A DNA stretch of 64,000 bases from Microcaldota archaeon (GCA_021827995.1 JAKATK010000001.1:62001-126000); one strand, 5' to 3'. Shown: positions 9,751 to 17,338, counted from the stretch's first letter. A program made the numbers and translations. Notes: a model not told the origin generated them from the letters alone.

Positions 9751-10422
9751 ATGAAGAACATAGTCATCTCCCTGGGCGGCAGTGTAGTGAGCGCCGACGG
9801 CGGCATCGACACCAAATTCCTCGAAGGCCTGTCCAAGCTTCTCGGCCAAAGGCTCAGGGACAACAGATTCGCGATAACGTGCGGCGGTGGCGGCACTAGC
9901 AAGCTCTATGTGGAGGCCGCGCGCAAGTTCGGCGCATCAGAATACGCGAAGGACGAGATAGCGATGGCTACCACGTGGGCCAACGCACTCCTTGTCAAGG
10001 CCGCGCTCGGCCCGGACCGGTGCTCCTTCGCAGGTAGCGTCGCAGAGGCATCAAACATGATAAAGGACACTCCCATAGTGGTGCTCGGCGGCATAATGCC
10101 CGGCATAACCACCGATACGGTCGCGGTCCTGGCTGCCGAATCCATGGGCGCAAAGCTGCTCGTCAACATAAGCAGGGTCGGCGGCATATACGACCAGGCG
10201 AACAAGCGGAAAGTGTTCCAGAGCCTGAACTACAACAAGCTGGTAAGCATGGCGATATCGAAGGACCCGCGCAGGGCCAGGTCCAACTTCATATTCGATG
10301 TCATAGCGAGCAAGCTGGCCGCGAGGTCCGGCATCGAGCTGCACTTCATAGGCACTGACCTGCACGACCTGGGGTGCGTCCTCGACGGTGAGCGCCACAC
10401 AGGCACAGTCGTCAAGGCATAG
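9751..10422 (+). CDS. pyrH: UMP kinase (archaeal type)
   Basis: A 223-residue amino-acid-kinase-fold protein that phosphorylates UMP to UDP. Visible motifs are SLGGS at the N-terminus, CGGGGTS for the nucleotide-binding loop, and GGIMPGITTDTVAVL, which closely follows the archaeal PyrH pattern. It begins at the base after the stop of the upstream RNase gene, with GGTGAT just before the ATG. Related folds such as isopentenyl phosphate kinase are less likely because of the TTD motif and length. Confidence 0.82.
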   Translation: MKNIVISLGGSVVSADGGIDTKFLEGLSKLLGQRLRDNRFAITCGGGGTSKLYVEAARKFGASEYAKDEIAMATTWANALLVKAALGPDRCSFAGSVAEASNMIKDTPIVVLGGIMPGITTDTVAVLAAESMGAKLLVNISRVGGIYDQANKRKVFQSLNYNKLVSMAISKDPRRARSNFIFDVIASKLAARSGIELHFIGTDLHDLGCVLDGERHTGTVVKA

Positions 10423-10448
10423 CTGCGCGCCCAAAGGATTGCTTTAAT

Positions 10449-10500
10449 GATCAGAGACTCTCTTTCTCATCACGGATCAGAAATACCTCGTCTCATCACG
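10449..10500 (-). ncRNA. C/D box sRNA, double guide, targeting 23S rRNA
   Basis: Read 5'-3' on the minus strand: box C GTGATGA, guide GACGAGGTATTT, box D' CTGA, spacer TCC, box C' GTGATGA, guide GAAAGAGAGTCT, box D CTGA. All four boxes are perfect consensus and both guides are 12 nt, the archaeal standard. Guide 1 pairs with 11 consecutive bases of the 23S gene at 58936-58946. Guide 2 pairs with 9 consecutive bases at 58917-58925. By the N+5 rule the predicted 2'-O-methyl sites are A58939 and U58920. A TATA element at 10519-10530 stands about 25 bases upstream of box C. On the plus strand the gene appears as a 26-base tandem repeat, GATCAGA-N10-CTCATCACG, twice. Confidence 0.9.
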
Positions 10501-10518
10501 AGCATAATTCCTACTTAA

Positions 10519-10530
10519 CGTTATTTATAA
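10519..10530 (-). promoter_or_regulatory. TATA box of the 23S-guiding C/D sRNA
   Basis: On the minus strand the sequence reads ATTTATAAATAAC, centred about 25 bases before the box C of the sRNA at 10500. Position and orientation fit an archaeal promoter for that sRNA. It overlaps the left end of the IS605-like remnant. Confidence 0.6.
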
Positions 10531-10640
10531 ATGTGAGCGGTGAAACCAGCAATTCTGTGTGTGATGATGGCGAACCGCAGGACTGCAACGCGCACAAATC
10601 ACCGCCTTGAGCCCGCGACTTCAGTCGTGATAGGACGTCA
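10525..10640 (+). mobile_element. IS605/TnpB-like remnant, internally deleted
   Basis: About 115 bases resembling only the two ends of the remnants at 52660-53249 and 56362-56770. The left part has the region encoding M-x-A-N-R-R-T, the TnpB-like N-terminus (GCGAACCGCAG). It joins directly to the right-end hairpin GCCCGCGACTTCAGTCGT followed by GGACGTCA. Everything between is missing, so this is a solo-ends or MITE-like relic. It lies between the C/D sRNA and the 5S gene. Confidence 0.55.
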
Positions 10641-10675
10641 CGCCACGCAGTGCCGACAGGCCAGCCCGCTCAAAA

Positions 10676-10687
10676 GCTATAAAAGCT
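10676..10687 (+). promoter_or_regulatory. TATA box of 5S rRNA
   Basis: GCTATAAAAGCT lies about 25 bases before the 5' end of the 5S rRNA, the normal archaeal spacing. It shows that 5S is transcribed as its own unit. Confidence 0.6.
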
Positions 10688-10705
10688 TTGCATCCAATAA
10701 CGGAG

Positions 10706-10823
10706 TGCCAAACGGTAATAGGGGCGGGGCAACGCCCGATCCCATTCCGAACTCGGAAGCTAAGCCTGCCTACGATACGTGTGTACTGCCTTAACGGTGG
10801 GAAAGCGTATTGCTGTTTGGCAT
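10706..10823 (+). rRNA. rrf: 5S ribosomal RNA
   Basis: About 118 bases. The conserved core CCCATTCCGAACTCGGAAG followed by CTAAGCCTGCC is unmistakable. The 5' TGCCAAAC pairs with the 3' GTTTGGCA to form helix I. A T-run (10823-10827) follows directly and can act as terminator. It has its own TATA box and is about 46 kb from the 23S gene. Confidence 0.95.
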
Positions 10824-10827
10824 TTTT
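10823..10827 (+). terminator. T-tract terminator of 5S rRNA
   Basis: A run of five T directly after the closing helix of 5S rRNA, in the style of archaeal T-rich termination. Confidence 0.45.
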
Positions 10828-10894
10828 AAGCCACTAGCGTAGGCGCTCTTTTCAATGCCTTCGGGAGACCAAAACGCGCATTGCCATCTTCAGC

Positions 10895-10909
10895 AAAAGG
10901 TATTAAATG
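10895..10909 (+). promoter_or_regulatory. Promoter element of the first proteasome-fold-like gene
   Basis: CAAAAGGTATTAAAT, a BRE/TATA-like element. A near-identical copy (TCAAAAGGTATTAAAT) is at 11877-11892 before the second paralogue. Predicted start is about 10930, 14 bases before the GTG start codon. Confidence 0.5.
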
Positions 10910-10943
10910 CATGCACCAATAAGTCTGCCATCCGGGTGTTTAA

Positions 10944-11807
10944 GTGACTCTAGACATGATAGCAGACTGCGTTGACGAGTCCGGCAACCCCGCGGTACTG
11001 ATAAGGGCTGATACCCGCGAGACGATAATAAGGCTAGAGGCCAGGCCTGGCCAGGAGCGCCCAGCCTATGTCGAGACCTACAACGACTGCGTCAACAAGA
11101 CCGAGATAATGTCCAAAGGCGTCTGCCTCGCATGGTCCGGCGACGAGGAGATGATAAAGCCTGTCAGGGACCTGCTCAGGATATTCGCGCCACTGCTAGA
11201 GCGCGATGGCCTTACAGACAAGCTCATGGCCATGATGACCAACTCGCTCTTCTTCGCAGGCGAGCACACCGGCGCGGACCGCAAGGGGATGCTCCGTGTG
11301 GCCGACCTTCTCGTCGGCGTTCGCGATTCACATGGTAACGTGCAGATGCTGCGCGTACTCGTCAAGACTCCGGGTATGTCGTACGGCAACGTTTACCATT
11401 CCCAGACCGACGCGGAGGTGCAGAGGCTCGATCAAGCGTTTGCGGTCGGCCTTGACTTAGAGGGGCCCAACGCGGCTCTTGATACGATCCGCAAGCAGTG
11501 GTTCGGCCATTCGACCGCTGGCCACAGCATGGATGTCGTCGGTGCAATGATGGAGGAAGTCATAAACTACGAGTTGGTGCACGATCCCAACAGCAGGTAC
11601 ATAAACGACAGAGCAACCTACATATTGGTGTCAAGGGATGGCATAAGGCAGCTGAGCGAGCTCGAGGTCGCCAGGTTAATGGAGGCCCGCAAGAGCATAG
11701 TTAACAGCGGGCTGGACCGGATAGTGGCCGTAGCAGAATATGAGAAGGCGACCGCTCCCAAGGCGACCGACACTATGCACAGGTCAAAATCTCGCAATCC
11801 CGCCTGA
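10944..11807 (+). CDS. Proteasome-fold (Ntn hydrolase-like) protein, paralogue 1
   Basis: A 287-residue protein I cannot assign to a named family, but whose layout resembles proteasome beta/HslV subunits. After the GTG start comes Thr2 (MTLDMIADCVDESG). Then AVLIRADTR matches the VLAADRR strand, with the Asp at the place of proteasome Asp17 if Thr2 is Thr1. Next are a GVCLAWSGDEE segment (IGVAFAG-like) and DLLVGVRDSHGN. The C-terminal INDRATYILVSRDGIRQLS resembles the last strands of the fold. Removal of Met would expose Thr. The Lys33 equivalent is not obvious here. The paralogue downstream is about half identical by eye. The fold is inference; the gene itself is certain. Confidence 0.55.
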   Translation: MTLDMIADCVDESGNPAVLIRADTRETIIRLEARPGQERPAYVETYNDCVNKTEIMSKGVCLAWSGDEEMIKPVRDLLRIFAPLLERDGLTDKLMAMMTNSLFFAGEHTGADRKGMLRVADLLVGVRDSHGNVQMLRVLVKTPGMSYGNVYHSQTDAEVQRLDQAFAVGLDLEGPNAALDTIRKQWFGHSTAGHSMDVVGAMMEEVINYELVHDPNSRYINDRATYILVSRDGIRQLSELEVARLMEARKSIVNSGLDRIVAVAEYEKATAPKATDTMHRSKSRNPA

Positions 11808-11876
11808 GCTGTGGCACGGTCGGATTCCTGCATATTATAAGCGACGCCGCATTTCCTGCCTTTCTGCCGCCCATTC

Positions 11877-11892
11877 TCAAAAGGTATTAAAT
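11877..11892 (+). promoter_or_regulatory. Promoter element of the second proteasome-fold-like gene
   Basis: TCAAAAGGTATTAAAT, nearly identical to the element before the first paralogue. Predicted start is about 11913, a few bases before the ATG at 11920 and 19 bases before the in-frame GTG at 11932. Confidence 0.5.
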
Positions 11893-11919
11893 ATTCCACA
11901 AAATAAGCATATATAGAAA

Positions 11920-12846
11920 ATGGGTGGGGTTGTGACTCTAGATATGATAGCAGAGTGCGTCGACGAATCCGGTCAACCCGCGGTGCTGATAAGGGCGGAC
12001 AGGCGTATGACAATAATAAGCATGAAGATGGGGCCCGGCGATGAGGGGCCGACCCAGACTGAAACCTACAATGATGATGTCAACAAGACCGTCATAGTGT
12101 CGAATGGCGTAGGCGTCGCCTTTGCCGGGGAGCCGGAGATGGGCTACCTTGCGGTCGACGTGATAAGACACTTCGCCAACCAACTCGAGAAGGACGGCAT
12201 AACGCAGGAACTCGGCCAGAAGATTGGAGCATCGCTCGCGCTAGCGGCATCACAGATGGGAGCCAGTGGGGAAGGCCTCACTCACAGCGCCGACCTGTTG
12301 GTTGGGGTAAGGGCAAATGACGGTCGCGTCAGCATGTTCCGTGCCGTAGCTATAACTCCTGGTGTGTTGTCAATGTCCGGCGATGGCTACAACCCGGCGC
12401 CAAGGGTCTCTATGCAGATAGTCAAGGCGCCCACCGCCATCGGGCTAGACGTCACGGAACCAAACATAGTGCTCCACAAGACGCTGCACGAATGGTTCGG
12501 CGACCCGAGGATGGGAGAGAACACGGCTGGGCACAGCATGGACGTTGTCGGGGCTTTCCTAGAGAATGCGTTCGACTACGAGTTGGAGCACAACCCAGAT
12601 GCGCAGTACATAAACGACAGGGCAACCTACCTTCTCGTATCGAAGGACGGCACCAGGCAACTCAGCGATGCCGAGGTGATGAGGTTTAGGGAGCTCAACG
12701 AGCGCATAGTCAACAGCAGGCTGTCGCCGCGTCACGCCGTTGCTCAGATAGAGCTATCGGAGGCCACGGCCAAGAAGAGGGTCAGTGACGCCGAAGCCTC
12801 GCCACAGAGCGGGCAGACCAGCGACAGGACGAAGACCACAGCCTGA
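11920..12846 (+). CDS. Proteasome-fold (Ntn hydrolase-like) protein, paralogue 2
   Basis: A paralogue of the preceding gene, 308 residues from the ATG, or 304 from the GTG at 11932. The GTG start gives M-T-L-D-M and lines up with the start of paralogue 1. It keeps the proteasome-like signature better: AVLIRADRR, a Lys eight residues after that Asp (near the Lys33 position), and GVGVAFAGEPE. It then has DLLVGVRANDG, a helical AGHSMDVVGAFLENAFDYE, and INDRATYLLVSKDGTRQLS. A polar tail follows. Likely origin is tandem duplication including the promoter. No partner or substrate is visible. Confidence 0.55.
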   Translation: MGGVVTLDMIAECVDESGQPAVLIRADRRMTIISMKMGPGDEGPTQTETYNDDVNKTVIVSNGVGVAFAGEPEMGYLAVDVIRHFANQLEKDGITQELGQKIGASLALAASQMGASGEGLTHSADLLVGVRANDGRVSMFRAVAITPGVLSMSGDGYNPAPRVSMQIVKAPTAIGLDVTEPNIVLHKTLHEWFGDPRMGENTAGHSMDVVGAFLENAFDYELEHNPDAQYINDRATYLLVSKDGTRQLSDAEVMRFRELNERIVNSRLSPRHAVAQIELSEATAKKRVSDAEASPQSGQTSDRTKTTA

Positions 12847-12901
12847 GGTATAGACGTGCAGTGCGCTGGCAGCGCCCGCCGCTCTGGCACAGGTTGATAC
12901 T

Positions 12902-13384
12902 ATGATAGTGTACAGGCTTGACGTCGACAGGTTCGAGTACGAGCTGATGGAGTCCGGTGCGGCCCCGCACGAAGAGTACAGCAAAAAGCACGGCTCCGTG
13001 TCCAACGCCGTTGTCATGCTCGTAACCGTGGAGCGCGGCGATACCGATGCGATAGCAGACCAGGCCATAAACGATATCATCGGTTTCATGTCTAAGGTAA
13101 AGGAACCGAGGCTCCTGATATGCCCATTCACGCTCAGCATGGATCCAGCAGGCCCAAAGGAAGCAATCGCGCTAATGGACCGCATGCGCAACGCTGTACC
13201 AGATGGCATGCAGGTGGAGAGGGTGCCCTACGGCTGGATAGCCAGGGTGTCGATGAGCATAAAGGGCCATAAGGACGCGCAATGCCTGCTGACCTATGCG
13301 GCAGCCAGGGAGCCAGCGCATCCCGGGCCGATACTAGGCCCCAAGACCGAGCAGCGCCACGAGCACGGCCACAAGCCCAGGTGA
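12902..13384 (+). CDS. Stand-alone archaeal ThrRS-type editing domain protein
   Basis: A 160-residue protein matching the N-terminal editing domain of archaeal threonyl-tRNA synthetases, a D-aminoacyl-tRNA deacylase-like fold that removes Ser from tRNA-Thr. Recognisable parts are RFEYELMES, NAVVMLVTVERGD, the central PRLLICPF strand and GWIARVSMSIKGHK near the end. No catalytic synthetase follows; the protein ends in a His-rich tail. Free-standing versions exist in some archaea as trans-editing factors. Compared with the P. abyssi domain as I recall it, the catalytic His and the Lys after the GW motif are replaced here, so activity is uncertain. It lies 55 bases after the proteasome-like pair. 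Confidence 0.7.
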   Translation: MIVYRLDVDRFEYELMESGAAPHEEYSKKHGSVSNAVVMLVTVERGDTDAIADQAINDIIGFMSKVKEPRLLICPFTLSMDPAGPKEAIALMDRMRNAVPDGMQVERVPYGWIARVSMSIKGHKDAQCLLTYAAAREPAHPGPILGPKTEQRHEHGHKPR

Positions 13385-13428
13385 CCGCGCAACGCCAGGT
13401 GCCAGTGCCAAGCAGCCTCTTCCTGCAT

Positions 13429-15693
13429 TCATGTGCCTCCAATTCTATTGGTGACCCTTTGCGATACCGTGGTATTGGAAGTCACACATTCGCCAAAGGC
13501 GCATGTGGTTCCATTCGCCGCGACACTACTGTGCTCCCCTTCATGCGATGTCGTAACATTGCCCCCTGCCGATACGTTACCTCTGGCCGTAGTCGATACG
13601 TTAACTGCCATGGGCCTGTGCACCAGGCTTACGGTGTTATACGACTCGGTTATCTCAAGCTGGCCGGTATATGAATTTGCCGGTGTGCCGATCTCAAGCA
13701 CGTAGCCGAACGCCATCTCTACCCTAACGCAAGCTATGCATGTTGCATTCGAGCCCGCGCTATCGGTCTCGCCGCTCAATGGCTCAGGTACCCTGACTGG
13801 CAGTATCGTGAAGCCGAACGTGTCAGTGCTGAACGAGACGTTACGTAGCGATGGTATGCATAGCGCCGGTACGGCATTCACGCCTATCGGTAACCCTCCA
13901 GAGACGCCGTTCGCTTCCTGCCGCTGCGTAAACATTCCGCAGAGATTCGGTATGGTGTAATATACGTACGAGCCAGTATTGGCCACGAAGCCAGGCAGGA
14001 TCTCGGAGGTATTGGTACCTGTCGTCTCAGAGCGCAGTACCAGCCGCACCGATGTGACATTGATCAGGCCCTGTCCGGATAGGCCTACTGGGCCGGTCGC
14101 CTTGACCGAGTTCGTGGCCCGCGCACCCACTGTGCCAGCTACGTCTATCTCATACGTTTGGTTTGGTATGAGCTCCACTGTGACGAAGCCGCTCGGGATT
14201 GGCGGCATGCGTATAACGGCATTTGCCGAGGCGTTGCTTCTTGCGCTGCTGCCATTGATTGCGTCCACTGCCGCTGCGTTGCCGTACCCTCCCATGCCAA
14301 TGCCGAAGCTTATCGTGCCGTTGAAGGTGAGCGTCACGCTAGAGCCAGAAGCCAGCGGGTAGCCGTTCTGGCCCATGTCTTCCCCGATGTTGTGCGGCAG
14401 CGCCAGCGTACCGTTGCTTGTTATCAGGAAGTTCAGCGTGTTGTGCGCCGTCCTCATGAACAGTTCCGCATCACGGACCTCAATCTCTGCGCTTGCGTTC
14501 GTCGTCACGCTGGGAAGGTGCAGCGCCGCTTCCACGCTGCTGCCCTCTGCCCTTGCGGTGGCCGTTACGTTGAGGGCGTCTTCAATCTCGCCGCCAGGCA
14601 GCGATGCGCCAACGTTGGACTGTGCGCTCATAGGCGTCGCAATGCCGATTTGGTACCTTGGCACGGCCAGCATGAAGCCGGAGATGAGCACGTGCTTGAG
14701 CACCAAGGTGCCATTGCCGTTGTTCTTCACTGTCACGCTAATCTTCGTGACGCCGTTGGCCGTCATGGCTGATGCATTCGTTATGCTTATGTTGCCTCTC
14801 GCGGCTGTGATCGCCTGGGCCTCCTGACTGCCTATGCTCTCCCTGGCCCCTATACGCAGTTCGTTGGCGGTGATCCTGGACCTGCCTATCACAACTGCAG
14901 TAAGCGATGGCACCATCACGAAGACGCTGTGCGTGCTGTTCGTGTATATCTGCGCCACGACCGGACTCATGTCTATCAGGAGGCCACCAGAACTTGCGTT
15001 GAGGCCGGAACCTATCCTGGCGGTGACATCGTTGTTCGGCAGAGTCACGTTATAGGTAACGTTGTTGATCGTTATCGTAGCCGAACTTATGTAGAACCTT
15101 GCCATATCGAAGGTGACGTTGGTCTTGGTCTTTATGACCGCTATGGTCTGAGTCACGTTCGTGAGACTCATGAGATTGACGCTACCGCTCGCGTTGAACA
15201 TGGTGAATCCAGTGGCGTTCGGTTCTCCCATCTCATGCAGGCCGATGCCGCTATACTGTATAGTCAGCGCCTGCGTTCCTGGGGGCACTACGGGCGGGTC
15301 CGTTAGCTGTACCAGTAGCGTGTTAGACGGCACGTAACCAGAGGAGGCAGAGCCGGTCAAAAAGAGAATAATCAATGCGGCAGCCGCTATAACAACAATG
15401 CCGCCTATAAATACTCCCTGCCTAACGTGTCCAACGCTGACAGGGTGCGCATTCTCTGCTTCTGTCTGAAGCCGGTAATGCTTCCATTTCTTTATGTACT
15501 CGTCCTCAACTACGCTTATCGCGTTCATCCTCTCTAGCTCCTTCAGATGCTGCTCAACGGTTGACGGTGCAAGCTGAAGAGCCTCGGATATCTCTGTCAG
15601 CGTCATGTGCTTGTCTCCCAATAGCTTAAGTATCCTCTTCTTGGTCTCGAAGGTTTTCGACACGGCCAACACCAGTAATATATCCACAGACAT
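13429..15693 (-). CDS. Membrane-anchored winged-helix protein with DUF4382-like ectodomain
   Basis: Up to 754 residues. Residues about 12-75 form an ArsR-like winged helix (RILKLLGDKHMTLTEISEAL, then TVEQHLKELE). Residues about 91-112 are one transmembrane helix. The remaining ~640 residues are an Asn/Thr/Ser-rich outside part whose first domain (about 120-270, LLVQLTDPPVVPPGTQALTI onward) resembles DUF4382. A TATA element at 15695-15707 overlaps the annotated start, so translation more likely begins at GTG 15672 (codon 8) or GTG 15663 (codon 11, MSKTFETKKR). The architecture suggests a regulator that senses the outside and binds DNA from the membrane; that role is inference. Confidence 0.7.
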   Translation of the reverse strand: MSVDILLVLAVSKTFETKKRILKLLGDKHMTLTEISEALQLAPSTVEQHLKELERMNAISVVEDEYIKKWKHYRLQTEAENAHPVSVGHVRQGVFIGGIVVIAAAALIILFLTGSASSGYVPSNTLLVQLTDPPVVPPGTQALTIQYSGIGLHEMGEPNATGFTMFNASGSVNLMSLTNVTQTIAVIKTKTNVTFDMARFYISSATITINNVTYNVTLPNNDVTARIGSGLNASSGGLLIDMSPVVAQIYTNSTHSVFVMVPSLTAVVIGRSRITANELRIGARESIGSQEAQAITAARGNISITNASAMTANGVTKISVTVKNNGNGTLVLKHVLISGFMLAVPRYQIGIATPMSAQSNVGASLPGGEIEDALNVTATARAEGSSVEAALHLPSVTTNASAEIEVRDAELFMRTAHNTLNFLITSNGTLALPHNIGEDMGQNGYPLASGSSVTLTFNGTISFGIGMGGYGNAAAVDAINGSSARSNASANAVIRMPPIPSGFVTVELIPNQTYEIDVAGTVGARATNSVKATGPVGLSGQGLINVTSVRLVLRSETTGTNTSEILPGFVANTGSYVYYTIPNLCGMFTQRQEANGVSGGLPIGVNAVPALCIPSLRNVSFSTDTFGFTILPVRVPEPLSGETDSAGSNATCIACVRVEMAFGYVLEIGTPANSYTGQLEITESYNTVSLVHRPMAVNVSTTARGNVSAGGNVTTSHEGEHSSVAANGTTCAFGECVTSNTTVSQRVTNRIGGT

Positions 15694-15694
15694 G

Positions 15695-15707
15695 ATATAA
15701 ATATAAA
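15695..15707 (-). promoter_or_regulatory. TATA box of the membrane-anchored HTH gene
   Basis: On the minus strand ATTTATATTTATA lies only a few bases before the upstream ATG (15693). With normal spacing, transcription would begin near 15676, inside the longest ORF. This argues for a downstream GTG start in a leaderless mRNA. Confidence 0.55.
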
Positions 15708-15830
15708 TCGTCGTGTTTCGGTTTTATTTCGGTTTTATCGTCTTAGAAGCTATTAACTGCTGCAACGTATGGGCTCAGAGACTAACAGGAGCGCCCTCAC
15801 CGACACGGTGTCAAGGCTCGTAGCGCGCCA

Positions 15831-16364
15831 TCAGCCCAGCACTGCGGTTATCGTGGCAATCCTTACGAAGCCGACAGGGGCACCGCACGACGGAGAGTTG
15901 CAATACGCCAGCCAAATGTATCCGGCAAGCGGGGTGCCCACAGTAGCGTTTGTTGGGATCGCGCCATCGGCGAAGTGGCTGGACGAGACGTAGACGGTAG
16001 TGGTCTCTCCGGGTGCAATAACCCCCAATTTTACTGCGGTCCGGTTTGCCAGCTCGTTGGCAAAACCGGTTGGTATTCCATCAGAGTTTATCCGTGCTCC
16101 TTGCGATGCGATAAATATCCAGCTGCCGTAATAATAGGTGTTGTCCGTCTGGCGTATCGTGAACGCTATACCGTTAGCAGTGTAAGATAGGTCGCTGCAG
16201 GCAAAGCCAGAAATCGCGGTGCAGGAGCTGTTAAGGGTGGCGCTCAGCATGTGCGCCACACCCGCTGCGACTATAAGCGCCGCTATGATACCAATGATGC
16301 CGGTTTGGTATGTCTTTATGAAATCTAATACTGCTTGGGCGTAGTGAATACCGAATCTGTCCAT
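15831..16364 (-). CDS. Pilin-like single-pass surface protein
   Basis: About 177 residues from the chosen ATG (MDRFGIHYAQ); the frame stays open 24 codons upstream to 16436. A short polar N-terminus is followed by a strong hydrophobic helix (TGIIGIIAALIVAAGVAHML) and an extracellular beta-rich domain with Cys pairs (SCTAISGFACS and CNSPSCG). This layout resembles the pilin-like proteins common in small archaeal genomes, although no clear class III signal peptidase site is visible. A pilus-type ATPase operon is 2 kb away, so it may be a substrate of that machine. Function is inferred. Confidence 0.55.
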   Translation of the reverse strand: MDRFGIHYAQAVLDFIKTYQTGIIGIIAALIVAAGVAHMLSATLNSSCTAISGFACSDLSYTANGIAFTIRQTDNTYYYGSWIFIASQGARINSDGIPTGFANELANRTAVKLGVIAPGETTTVYVSSSHFADGAIPTNATVGTPLAGYIWLAYCNSPSCGAPVGFVRIATITAVLG

Positions 16365-16479
16365 ATTCGTACCACGTAGTTTGTAGTCTACTGCACAAAT
16401 GTGTACTATGCATTCTTCGGTAAATACGCGGCACAAAGTATTAATGCCTTTTGGCGCGCCACGGCTAACAAAATGAGAC

Positions 16480-17157
16480 TCAAAAGTTCCATTCCGGATT
16501 GGTGTACCAGCGCTCTCGTTTCACTGCCTTTTCCCGCGGCATGGTCCATTCCCTGAACAAGAGGACTATGCTGGTAAGTGCAACAGCTATAATGCTACCA
16601 AAAACATGCAGATAAAACGAGGTGTTGTCCGTAACGTAAAACGTTTTGAACAGTGTTATGATCCCTGCGACACCGATTATCGTCAATGCGAAGGCGCCCA
16701 CAATCTCTGCAACGTTCCTGGCTACGCTATCATTTTCGGATAGTAACCGTCTGGACCATGCGAAGAGGTCGTACACAAATACTGGTACAAGAAAAGCGAG
16801 CAGGCTAGCGCCTATGATGGACGTGCCCGAGGCAACGATGAGCGTACCCACGGGGGCCACAAGGTTCACGTAGAACACAACGATGTAGGTCGCCGCTATG
16901 CTGGATACCACCGCCACTGAGAAGACTGTGCCGCGCCCTCTCGATTTCATATACAACTCGCCGAATGCGACTATCACTACCAGCACGACGAAGTTGCCTA
17001 TAATGTTGCCCTCTATCGCTATGTTGAATGGTGCTGTGATTGTAGCAAAGACTGCGCGCCCGAAGGCCGATGGTATTATCCAAGTGAGCGCAGTCGACAT
17101 GGCTATTAATACAACAATCATGGACGTTATACCGAACGGGGTGTCATCGAGGCCCAT
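16480..17157 (-). CDS. Multi-pass membrane protein of unknown function
   Basis: 225 residues with about six hydrophobic segments and a charged C-terminus (MPREKAVKRERWYTNPEWNF). I recognise no family. A TATA-like TTTTATATGG (minus strand, 17167-17176) lies too close to the ATG at 17157 for a normal leader. The ATG at residue 13 (17121) may be the real start. The gene precedes the pilin-like gene on the same strand. Confidence 0.5.
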   Translation of the reverse strand: MGLDDTPFGITSMIVVLIAMSTALTWIIPSAFGRAVFATITAPFNIAIEGNIIGNFVVLVVIVAFGELYMKSRGRGTVFSVAVVSSIAATYIVVFYVNLVAPVGTLIVASGTSIIGASLLAFLVPVFVYDLFAWSRRLLSENDSVARNVAEIVGAFALTIIGVAGIITLFKTFYVTDNTSFYLHVFGSIIAVALTSIVLLFREWTMPREKAVKRERWYTNPEWNF

Positions 17158-17238
17158 CCAATCGTACCATATAAAAGAGACGCAATCGCTTTTCTAATGA
17201 ACTGCCATCACGCTAGACAGATTTATGTTTGATTAGGG

Positions 17239-17274
17239 CCCATGTGTTTTTTCTGGGCCCCCTAATTAACACTT
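17239..17274. other. Long hairpin downstream of tRNA-Glu
   Basis: ATTAGGGCCCA pairs with TGGGCCC(CC)TAAT across a T-rich loop (TGTGTTTTTTC). The stem is 11 bp with a two-base bulge. It lies between tRNA-Glu and the membrane-protein gene, both leftward, and may separate their transcripts. Confidence 0.4.
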
Positions 17275-17338
17275 TTTAGCTTGGAGGAATCGGCTATTAT
17301 ATCTATCCGAACCCGGGCCTGTGCCCGCGAATCCCGAG

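Noticed and set aside
10449-10500. Looked at first like a two-unit direct repeat or the start of a CRISPR array
   Set aside because: The 26-base unit is explained fully by C/D boxes on the minus strand, and the variable parts match 23S rRNA.
15769-15993. 74-codon plus-strand frame
   Set aside because: Lies antisense to the pilin-like gene, whose membrane helix and domain make better sense.
17289-17330. Sequence with a T-arm-like GGGTTCGGAT next to tRNA-Glu, perhaps a tRNA fragment
   Set aside because: Only a short similarity; no acceptor or anticodon stem can be drawn.
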